Positions 57,328-64,000 of a stretch of 64,000 nt of DNA are shown here, one piece after another; within the stretch, counting starts at the first letter, position 1, and each line of letters starts with the position of its first letter. The notes under the pieces are model-generated. The model had not been told where the DNA came from and searched no databases. It saw only the letters and a program-made list of their open reading frames with translations. The DNA lies in contig NZ_CP197471.1 in assembly GCF_052180215.1 (NCBI RefSeq), positions 24,001-88,000 of the forward strand. The letters run 5' to 3'. The position numbers were made by a program, and so were the translations under genes. Origin of the DNA: Pseudoneobacillus sp052180215 (GTDB taxonomy: Bacteria > Bacillota > Bacilli > Bacillales > Cytobacillaceae).

Positions 57328-57388
57328 AAAACTAGAATTCTGCCTTTCTATTTAATGATGGAAAAAGCAGAACTCTAGTTTTTTTATT
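57328..57388 (+). terminator. Riboswitch-controlled terminator before guaA
   Basis: AAAAACTAGAATTCTGC and GCAGAACTCTAGTTTTTTT form a long stem and T-run in the guaA leader. It is the off-state platform of the guanine riboswitch. Confidence 0.85.
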
Positions 57389-57462
57389 TATGGGGTATAT
57401 AAATCGATTAGAAATGAAAAGGGTATAATAGGTGTGTAATCTTTAGAAAGTGGTGACCAATC

Positions 57463-59007
57463 GTGAAAGATGTTCAAAACCAAGAAATGATTGTCGTACT
57501 TGATTTTGGTAGTCAATACAACCAGTTAATTACTAGACGTATTAGGGAATTCGGCGTCTACAGTGAATTGCATCCACATACAATTACTGCAGAAGATATT
57601 AAAAAGATGAACCCAACAGGAATTATTTTCTCCGGTGGCCCAAACAGTGTATACGAAGAAAATTCCTTCCGTTGTGATGAAGCGATTTTTGAATTGGGTA
57701 TTCCTATATTGGGAATCTGTTATGGAATGCAATTAATGACCTTGCATTTTGGCGGAAAAGTAGAAAAAGCTAAGCATCGTGAATACGGAAAAGCAACGAT
57801 TGATGTACAAAATCCTTCCCTTCTTTTCAGAGACCTTCCGGAACAACAGGTAGTTTGGATGAGTCATGGTGATTTAGTCGTTGAAACACCAAGTGGATTT
57901 ACTATCGATGCAACGAATCCTTCTTGTCCAATTGCGGCAATGAGTGATTTGTCTCGTAAGTTATATGCTGTTCAATTCCATCCAGAGGTATTACACTCTG
58001 TATACGGAAATGATTTGCTGAAGAACTTTGTGTTCGGAGTTTGTGAAGCAAGTGGAAATTGGTCAATGGAAAATTTTATTGAGGTAGAAATGGCCAAAAT
58101 TCGCCAAACGGTTGGTGATAAACAGGTTCTTTGTGCGTTAAGCGGTGGAGTAGATTCCTCGGTTGTCGCGGTTCTGATTCATAAAGCGATTGGTGACCAA
58201 TTAACATGTATCTTTGTGGATCATGGGTTATTGCGTAAAGATGAAGCGGAAGGCGTTATGAAGACCTTCTCAGAAGGTTTTAACATGAATGTTATTAAGG
58301 TAGACGCAAAGGAACGCTTCTTAAGCAAACTTAAAGGTGTGTCAGACCCAGAACAAAAACGAAAAATTATCGGTAACGAATTCATCTATGTATTCGATGA
58401 TGAAGCCGCTAAGCTACAAGGGATTGAATTTTTAGCACAAGGTACTTTATATACCGATATTATTGAAAGTGGTACGGCTACGGCACAAACCATTAAATCC
58501 CACCATAACGTAGGTGGTCTACCAGAAGACATGCAATTTACTTTAATTGAGCCATTAAATACTTTATTTAAAGATGAAGTTCGAGCACTAGGAACAGAAC
58601 TTGGAATTCCTGATGAAATTGTCTGGAGACAACCATTCCCAGGACCAGGATTAGGTATTCGTGTCTTAGGAGAAATTTCAGAGGACAAGCTTGAAATCGT
58701 CCGTGAATCAGATGCCATTTTACGTGATGAAATTAAGAAAGCTGGACTAGATCGCGACATCTGGCAGTACTTTACGGTATTACCCGATATTCGCAGTGTT
58801 GGTGTCATGGGAGATGCAAGAACCTATGACTATACAATCGGAATCAGAGCTGTTACGTCTATAGATGGTATGACTTCCGATTGGGCAAGAATTCCTTGGG
58901 ATGTGTTAGAAACCATCTCAACTAGAATTGTAAATGAAGTTGCACATGTCAATCGAGTCGTGTATGACATTACAAGTAAACCGCCAGCAACGATTGAGTG
59001 GGAATAA
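57463..59007 (+). CDS. guaA: GuaA, GMP synthase (glutamine-hydrolysing)
   Basis: A 514-residue enzyme with class I glutamine amidotransferase domain (GICYGMQL with catalytic Cys near 86, QFHPEV near 171), ATP-pyrophosphatase P-loop ALSGGVDSSVVAVLI (about 228) and the C-terminal dimerisation domain ending DITSKPPATIEWE. It converts XMP to GMP. The start is GTG. Control by the guanine riboswitch upstream gives end-product feedback. Terminated by a hairpin at 59021-59061. Confidence 0.97.
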   Translation: MKDVQNQEMIVVLDFGSQYNQLITRRIREFGVYSELHPHTITAEDIKKMNPTGIIFSGGPNSVYEENSFRCDEAIFELGIPILGICYGMQLMTLHFGGKVEKAKHREYGKATIDVQNPSLLFRDLPEQQVVWMSHGDLVVETPSGFTIDATNPSCPIAAMSDLSRKLYAVQFHPEVLHSVYGNDLLKNFVFGVCEASGNWSMENFIEVEMAKIRQTVGDKQVLCALSGGVDSSVVAVLIHKAIGDQLTCIFVDHGLLRKDEAEGVMKTFSEGFNMNVIKVDAKERFLSKLKGVSDPEQKRKIIGNEFIYVFDDEAAKLQGIEFLAQGTLYTDIIESGTATAQTIKSHHNVGGLPEDMQFTLIEPLNTLFKDEVRALGTELGIPDEIVWRQPFPGPGLGIRVLGEISEDKLEIVRESDAILRDEIKKAGLDRDIWQYFTVLPDIRSVGVMGDARTYDYTIGIRAVTSIDGMTSDWARIPWDVLETISTRIVNEVAHVNRVVYDITSKPPATIEWE

Positions 59008-59020
59008 AAAAGTAAATACA

Positions 59021-59061
59021 CGAACATTAAAACGGACATTTGAAAAAATGTTCGTTTTTTT
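59021..59061 (+). terminator. Terminator of guaA
   Basis: ACGGACATT and AAATGTTCGT (or the outer CGAACATT/AATGTTCG) form a stem followed by TTTTTTT. Confidence 0.8.
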
Positions 59062-59121
59062 ATTGACTAGTACGAAATATCTAGGTATAATAAAGATGAA
59101 ATTAAATATGTCGTTTTACGT

Positions 59122-59190
59122 CGTATAATGTTGGGAATATGGCCCAAGAGTTTCTACCGAGCTACCGTAAATGGCTTGACTACGAGGTGA
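59122..59190 (+). promoter_or_regulatory. Guanine riboswitch aptamer upstream of pbuG
   Basis: Purine aptamer core: CGTCGTATAATGTTGGGAAT, GTTTCTACCG and CCGTAAATGG, with J3/1 GACTACG, again C-type and so guanine-binding. A terminator at 59268-59304 provides the off switch for the permease gene. Confidence 0.93.
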
Positions 59191-59267
59191 GTGTTTGAAT
59201 ATATATTAGGGGTTATATCGCTATTATTTTATTATCTATGCCCTAATTATTTTCCACATACCTTTGT

Positions 59268-59304
59268 CAACGCTTCGGTGAGCTATAACCGAAGTGTTTT
59301 TTGT
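59268..59304 (+). terminator. Riboswitch-controlled terminator before pbuG
   Basis: AACGCTTCGGT and ACCGAAGTGTT form a strong stem followed by TTTTGTTTTTT, just upstream of the pbuG ribosome site. Confidence 0.85.
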
Positions 59305-59342
59305 TTTTTGGGGAATCCTATACGACAAAAGGAGGAAAAACA

Positions 59343-60671
59343 GTGAAAAAGTATTTTCAGTTTGAAGAACTTGGAACCAATTATCGTCGTGAATTTATGG
59401 GTGGTCTTACAACCTTCCTGGCGATGGCTTACATCTTAATTGTCAATCCAATCACACTTACCTTAGCAAATATTAAGGATTTACCAGATGCGCTTAGAAT
59501 GGATTATGGGGCGGTTTTTGTTGCTACTGCATTAGCAGCAGCAATCGGATCCATTATTATGGGGCTACTTGGTAAATATCCTCTTGCTTTAGCTCCAGGT
59601 ATGGGGTTAAATGCTTTCTTTGCTTATACGGTGGTTTTAGGAAGTGGAATTCCTTGGCAACATGCTTTAGGAGCCGTGTTAATCTCAGGTGTATTTTTCC
59701 TACTATTAACCCTTTCTGGTTTACGTGAAAAAATTATTAATGCAATTCCAATTGATTTAAAGCATGCAGTTGGTGCAGGTATTGGTTTATTTATAACATT
59801 TATTGGTTTCCAAAACGCAGGTATTATTGTCAACAATGATGCTACTCTAGTAGGACTTGGTGACCTATCAAATCCAAATACGTTATTAGCGATTTTCGGA
59901 ATTTTAGTATCCGTTATTTTAATGACAAGAGGCATTAAAGGTGGCGTATTCTACGGAATGGTCATCACGGTCATTGTAGGTATGATCTTCGGTTTAATTG
60001 ATACACCGCATAAAGTGGTAGACGCTGTACCAAGTTTAAAACCAACGTTTGGCGCAGTATTTTCATCTTTTGGAGATAGCTCTTTTTATACATCAACTAT
60101 GTTAGGGATCATCTTAACGTTCCTATTTGTAGATTTCTTTGATAATGCAGGTACATTAGTAGCAGTTGCTAACCAAGCCGGTTTAATGAAAGATAATAAG
60201 TTACCTCGTGCTGGTAAAGCGTTATTCGCTGATTCAATCGCATCTATTTGTGGGTCCATATTAGGAACTTCTACCACAACATCTTACATTGAATCATCTG
60301 CAGGGGTAGCGGCAGGAGCTAAAACAGGCTTTGCCTCACTTGTAACAGCAGGTTTGTTCATTTTATCTTTATTCTTCTTCCCGTTATTAGAAGTGGTAAC
60401 AGCACCAGTTACAGCACCAGCGTTAATTATTGTCGGTGTGTTAATGGTTTCATCATTAGGAAAAATTGACTGGAGTCGTTTTGAAATCGCGGTTCCTGCC
60501 TTCTTAACGATGATTGCAATGCCATTATCTTATAGTATTGCAACAGGTATTGCAGTTGGGTTTATCTTCTATCCAGTAACCATGATTGTAAAAGGTAAAG
60601 TGAAGGAAGTTCACCCAATTATGTATTTCTTATTTGCTATCTTTGTATGTTATTTCATATTTTTAATATAA
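59343..60671 (+). CDS. pbuG: PbuG, hypoxanthine/guanine permease (NCS2 family)
   Basis: A 442-residue membrane transporter with 12-14 helices. It has GGLTTFLAMAYILIVNPIT, APGMGLNAFFAYTVVLG, FLFVDFFDNAGTLVAVANQA and LGTSTTTSYIESSAGVAAGA, the signature of the AzgA/PbuG branch. The sequence is near to B. subtilis PbuG. I chose the GTG at 59343, which has AGGAGG before it; longer frames begin inside the terminator. Controlled by the guanine riboswitch. Confidence 0.95.
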   Translation: MKKYFQFEELGTNYRREFMGGLTTFLAMAYILIVNPITLTLANIKDLPDALRMDYGAVFVATALAAAIGSIIMGLLGKYPLALAPGMGLNAFFAYTVVLGSGIPWQHALGAVLISGVFFLLLTLSGLREKIINAIPIDLKHAVGAGIGLFITFIGFQNAGIIVNNDATLVGLGDLSNPNTLLAIFGILVSVILMTRGIKGGVFYGMVITVIVGMIFGLIDTPHKVVDAVPSLKPTFGAVFSSFGDSSFYTSTMLGIILTFLFVDFFDNAGTLVAVANQAGLMKDNKLPRAGKALFADSIASICGSILGTSTTTSYIESSAGVAAGAKTGFASLVTAGLFILSLFFFPLLEVVTAPVTAPALIIVGVLMVSSLGKIDWSRFEIAVPAFLTMIAMPLSYSIATGIAVGFIFYPVTMIVKGKVKEVHPIMYFLFAIFVCYFIFLI

Positions 60672-60675
60672 TATG

Positions 60676-60714
60676 AAAGAAGACCTTACTAGTTATTGGT
60701 AAGGTCTTTTTTTA
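60676..60714 (+). terminator. Terminator of pbuG
   Basis: AAGACCTTAC and GTAAGGTCTT pair around TAGTTATTG, followed by TTTTT. Confidence 0.88.
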
Positions 60715-60790
60715 TCCTTTAAGTTGACTTTTTATCGTACAAACAACAGAATGGGTATTGGTCGAATTGTGTCGAAAAAGGGGTATATGC

Positions 60791-61633
60791 ATGGTGGAAT
60801 TAACGGTAAAAAAGGTGCTAAATAATAATGTCTTAATTGCAGACCATTTGAATTATGGTGAAGTGATTGTAATCGGGAATGGAATAGGGTTTAATCGAAA
60901 AAAAGGTGACGAGTTGTCTGCAGAAGCGATTGAGAAGCTCTTTGTTTTAACAAATGAACGAGAGCAAACTAATTATTTGAAGTTACTCCCTTTTATTGAA
61001 GATAAAACTCAAAAAGTCATAATTTCAGCAGTAGAACTGATTAAACAAAAAATGCAATCTCCTTTATACGAACATATCCATGTTGCTTTTACAGACCATT
61101 TACTTTTTGCCATTAATCGAATAAAAAATGGATTAGAATTAGGTAACCCTTTCTTAATGGAAACAAAGACTTTATATCCTGAAGAATACACGATTGCTTT
61201 AGAGGTGGTTAACCTCATTAATCACCAATTAAATCTATCGCTGCCAGAAGGTGAAGCAGGGTTTATTGCCCTTCATATCCATAGTGCAGTAACAAATAAA
61301 AACATATCAGAAGTGAATCAATATAATCAGCTCATCTCAAGGTTAATTGATATGGTGGAGGAAAAATTTCAATTTACCATTGATAAAGAAAGCATCGATT
61401 ATATGAGATTGGTTCGTCATTTACGATTTACCATCGAGCGTGTAAAAAATGAAGAAATTGTGAAAGAACCAGAAAAAATTGCATTACTATTGAAGAATGA
61501 ATACCCTGTGTGCTACAATCTCTCATGGAAACTCATAAAAGTGATGCAACAAGCACTGCAAAAGCCAATATATGATGCGGAAGCTGTCTATTTAACCATG
61601 CATTTGCAAAGGCTTCAAAATAAACATGAATAA
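60791..61633 (+). CDS. glcT: GlcT, BglG-family transcriptional antiterminator for ptsG
   Basis: A 280-residue protein. The N-terminal RNA-binding domain (VKKVLNNNVLIADHLNYGEV, VIGNGIGFNRKKGD) is followed by two PRD domains with conserved histidines (EHIHVAFTDHLLFAI, FIALHIHSAV, LVRHLRFTIERV, LTMHLQRLQ). The PTS proteins phosphorylate the PRDs and set GlcT activity; active GlcT binds the RAT RNA before ptsG and prevents termination. The ATG at 60791 has AAAAAGGGG upstream; an ATG-like start at 60758 is less likely. Confidence 0.94.
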   Translation: MVELTVKKVLNNNVLIADHLNYGEVIVIGNGIGFNRKKGDELSAEAIEKLFVLTNEREQTNYLKLLPFIEDKTQKVIISAVELIKQKMQSPLYEHIHVAFTDHLLFAINRIKNGLELGNPFLMETKTLYPEEYTIALEVVNLINHQLNLSLPEGEAGFIALHIHSAVTNKNISEVNQYNQLISRLIDMVEEKFQFTIDKESIDYMRLVRHLRFTIERVKNEEIVKEPEKIALLLKNEYPVCYNLSWKLIKVMQQALQKPIYDAEAVYLTMHLQRLQNKHE

Positions 61634-61644
61634 TTTATACTTAT

Positions 61645-61690
61645 TTTACGTGTTACTGATTCGATCAGGCATGAGTAAAAGAAGATAATT
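61645..61690 (+). promoter_or_regulatory. RAT, GlcT-binding RNA antiterminator of ptsG
   Basis: The leader has TTTTACGTGTTACTGATTCG followed by ATCAGGCATGAGTAAAAG, the self-pairing form of a ptsG RAT. It overlaps the left arm of the terminator at 61664-61765, so the two folds exclude each other. Confidence 0.82.
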
Positions 61691-61765
61691 GAAATGGAAA
61701 CTTAGGGGTAATCTATCCTTAAGACCATTCATTATTTCTTTTCTCATGCCTTTTTTGTTTTTTGT
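61664..61765 (+). terminator. GlcT-controlled terminator before ptsG
   Basis: AGGCATGAGTAAAAGAAGATAA can pair through most of its length with TTATTTCTTTTCTCATGCCT near 61730-61750, followed by TTTTTGTTTTTTG. The left arm lies inside the RAT. Confidence 0.78.
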
Positions 61766-61818
61766 GGTAAATTTTGTTACCGCTTTTATGAGATAAAAAT
61801 TTAAAGGAGGAATAGCCA

Positions 61819-63885
61819 ATGTTTAAAAAAGCATTTGGTGTTTTACAAAAAGTCGGCAAGGCGTTAATGCTACCTGTCGCTCTTTTACCGGCTGCTGGTA
61901 TTTTATTGGCATTAGGTGCCGCTTTGAAAAACCCGGTACTATTAGATATAGCACCGTTCTTAGACAATAGTGGAGTAAGAATGGTTGCTTCTATTATGGA
62001 GAGTGCAGGGAATATTGTTTTTGGTAACCTAGCTTTACTATTCGCTGTTGGGGTTGCCGTTGGTTTAGCTGGAGGAGAAGGAGTAGCCGGTCTTGCGGCG
62101 ATTATTGGATATCTCATCATGAATGTAACGATGGGTACCGCTCTTGGCCTTACTCCAGAAGATGTGAATGGTTTAAACTATGCAAGTATATTAGGAGTTC
62201 CAACATTACAAACAGGTGTATTTGGTGGGATTATCGTTGGGATAATCGCTGCAGCCCTGTATAATCGCTTCTATGAAATTGAATTACCTTCTTATTTAGG
62301 GTTCTTTGCAGGAAAACGTTTTGTTCCTATTATCACAGCTGGAACTGCGATTGTTCTTGGTTTAATTATGTTAGTTATTTGGCCGCCAATCCAAACCGGC
62401 TTAAATGCATTCTCACAAAACATGGTGCATGCAAACCTTACCGTGTCAGCTTTTATTTTTGGTTTAATCGAGCGTTCATTAATTCCTTTTGGATTACACC
62501 ATATTTTCTACTCACCATTCTGGTATGAGTTTGGGGAATATACAACAAAGGCTGGAGAAGTGGTTCGTGGTGACCAACGTATTTTCATGGCTCAAATTAG
62601 TGATAATGTTCAAAATCTGACTGCTGGTACATTTATGACAGGTAAATTCCCGTTCATGATGTTCGGTTTACCTGCAGCGGCTCTAGCGATTTATCATGAA
62701 GCGCGTCCAGAAAGAAAGGTTGTAGTTGGTGGTTTAATGGCATCAGCGGCTTTAACTTCTTTCTTAACAGGTATTACAGAACCAATTGAATTTTCATTCT
62801 TATTCGTAGCACCTATACTATTTGCTATTCATGCCGTTTTTGCTGGATTATCCTTTATGGTTATGCATTTATTAGATGTAAAAATTGGTATGACATTCTC
62901 AGGCGGTTTAATTGACTACATTTTGTTTGGATTAATTAATCCGCAAACACATGCGTGGTTAGTGATTCCAGTTGGATTAGTTTTTGCTGTCATCTACTAT
63001 TTCGGATTCCGTTTTGCTATCCGTAAGTTTAATCTAAAAACTCCGGGACGCGAAGTGGAAGAGCAAGATGACGATCAGGTTGCTCCGGGAAAAGGCGGAA
63101 ATCTTCCGTATCAAATTCTAGAAGCAATGGGCGGTAAAGAAAATATTGCTCATCTAGATGCTTGTATTACTCGTCTTCGTGTATCTGTAAACGATGTTAA
63201 TGATGTTAATAAAGAACAATTGAAAAAACTTGGTGCTGCTGGAGTATTGGAAGTAGGTAACAACATTCAAGCTATTTTTGGACCTCGTTCTGAGACAATT
63301 AAAGGTCAAATGAAAGATATTATGAGTGGGAAAAAGCCAGTTGCAATTGAGAAAGCACCAGAAAAAGGTGTGGAACAACAAATAGAAGAAGTTAATCCAG
63401 AAGCGCTTCAAACTAAAAATGATAAAGAAGAAGCATTTATTTCACCAATTGCAGGAGAAATTAAACCGATAACTGATGTACCTGATCAGGTTTTCTCCGG
63501 AAAGATGATGGGAGATGGATTTGCGATAGTTCCAAGTGAAGGTATGATTGTATCACCAGTAAATGGGAAAGTAATTAACCTTTTCCCTACAAAACATGCA
63601 TTAGGCTTATTGTCTGATGACGGAAGAGAGATCTTAATCCATGTTGGAATTGATACTGTAAAACTAAAAGGTGAAGGGTTTGAAACACTTGTATCTGAAA
63701 ATGATCGAGTGGAAGCAGGACAGCCTTTATTGAAAGTGGATCTAGAGTATATAAAAGCAAATGCACCTTCGATTATCACGCCAATCGTGTTCACAAATCT
63801 TGGGCAGGGTGAAAGTATCCAAATTAAAAAACCAGGGCAGGTTGCTCTAAAAGAAGAAAATGTGATTGAAATTGTAAAAGCATAG
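61819..63885 (+). CDS. ptsG: PtsG, glucose-specific PTS enzyme IICBA
   Basis: A 688-residue fused transporter. The IIC membrane domain (about 1-410; KALMLPVALLPAAGILLALG, ERSLIPFGLHHIFYSPFWYE, GITEPIEFSFLFVAP) is followed by IIB (LDACITRLRVSVND, Cys near 452) and IIA (about 530-688; GDGFAIVPSEG, EILIHVGIDTVKLKGEGF with the phosphorylated His near 616). It takes up and phosphorylates glucose. AAAGGAGGAA precedes the ATG. Transcription is governed by GlcT. Confidence 0.96.
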   Translation: MFKKAFGVLQKVGKALMLPVALLPAAGILLALGAALKNPVLLDIAPFLDNSGVRMVASIMESAGNIVFGNLALLFAVGVAVGLAGGEGVAGLAAIIGYLIMNVTMGTALGLTPEDVNGLNYASILGVPTLQTGVFGGIIVGIIAAALYNRFYEIELPSYLGFFAGKRFVPIITAGTAIVLGLIMLVIWPPIQTGLNAFSQNMVHANLTVSAFIFGLIERSLIPFGLHHIFYSPFWYEFGEYTTKAGEVVRGDQRIFMAQISDNVQNLTAGTFMTGKFPFMMFGLPAAALAIYHEARPERKVVVGGLMASAALTSFLTGITEPIEFSFLFVAPILFAIHAVFAGLSFMVMHLLDVKIGMTFSGGLIDYILFGLINPQTHAWLVIPVGLVFAVIYYFGFRFAIRKFNLKTPGREVEEQDDDQVAPGKGGNLPYQILEAMGGKENIAHLDACITRLRVSVNDVNDVNKEQLKKLGAAGVLEVGNNIQAIFGPRSETIKGQMKDIMSGKKPVAIEKAPEKGVEQQIEEVNPEALQTKNDKEEAFISPIAGEIKPITDVPDQVFSGKMMGDGFAIVPSEGMIVSPVNGKVINLFPTKHALGLLSDDGREILIHVGIDTVKLKGEGFETLVSENDRVEAGQPLLKVDLEYIKANAPSIITPIVFTNLGQGESIQIKKPGQVALKEENVIEIVKA

Positions 63886-63887
63886 AA

Positions 63888-63917
63888 GGAACCGGCCGAA
63901 TATGGCCGGTTTTTTCA
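63888..63917 (+). terminator. Terminator of ptsG
   Basis: GAACCGGCC and GGCCGGTT enclose GAATAT and are followed by TTTTT. The last 80 bases of the window contain TTGACT near 63974, possibly the promoter of a following gene. Confidence 0.88.
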
Positions 63918-64000
63918 TTATATAGAAGTAAGTAATAGAATTTTTAACTGTAAATATTTACAAGCTTATATTTGGTTGACTTTAAATTATGACGGTGATA

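Overview
This window is chromosomal DNA from a low-GC Gram-positive spore-forming bacterium of the Bacillaceae, probably a relative of Bacillus, Neobacillus or Cytobacillus. The evidence is the complete rsbV-rsbW-sigB-rsbX locus, the small spore protein gene cmpA, Bacillus-type rRNA and tRNA genes, a CIRCE-groESL operon, guanine riboswitches and a GlcT/RAT-controlled ptsG. Much of the gene order matches my memory of Bacillus subtilis. The species cannot be fixed from the sequence alone.

Layout. 1-2.5 kb: stress-response sigma-B operon (rsbU end, rsbV, rsbW, sigB, rsbX). 2.6-5.9 kb: tex, cmpA, an array of short intergenic repeats and a SprT-like gene. 5.9-12.8 kb: eleven tRNA genes, one 16S-23S-5S operon and two more tRNAs, with two copies of an unusual element that begins with a tRNA-Asp 5' fragment. 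13-15.6 kb: tsaE-tsaB-rimI-tsaD (tRNA t6A synthesis), followed by a cluster of DnaA boxes. 15.9-25.9 kb: a truncated GNAT gene, a GGDEF-EAL protein, an ABC-F ATPase, moaC, rex, ydiK, ydiL, groES and groEL.

26-46 kb is an accessory region built from successive insertions at the 3' end of groEL. It starts with a decayed tyrosine integrase, and the last bases of groEL recur at about 39.25 kb and 44.0 kb. The first segment (27-39 kb) holds a nine-gene co-directional operon: a MotA/TolQ/ZorA-like channel with a long tail, a ZorB-like OmpA protein, two VWA (TerY-like) proteins, an adaptor-like protein, a protein kinase with zinc ribbon, a PP2C phosphatase, a RecQ-like helicase, a tail-anchored coiled-coil protein and a stand-alone TerY-C-like zinc protein. 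It looks like a Zorya-type membrane motor joined to a TerY-P phosphorylation triad and a DNA helicase, and it is the best candidate here for an undescribed (probably anti-phage) system. The second segment (39.7-43.8 kb) holds two glycine-rich hydrophobic proteins, a YkgJ-type cysteine-cluster protein and a small orphan. The third (44.2-46.1 kb) holds a degenerate M24 peptidase homologue and an SF0329-family protein.

46.4-52.2 kb: a catechol/quinone detoxification operon (catE, catD, FMN reductase) with a promoter-overlapping palindrome, pseudouridine catabolism (psuK-psuG) and an orphan ABC-transporter lipoprotein. 52.4-64 kb: a small zinc-ribbon gene, a MoxR-DUF58-transglutaminase operon, guaA and pbuG (each behind a guanine riboswitch), glcT, and ptsG behind a RAT/terminator switch.
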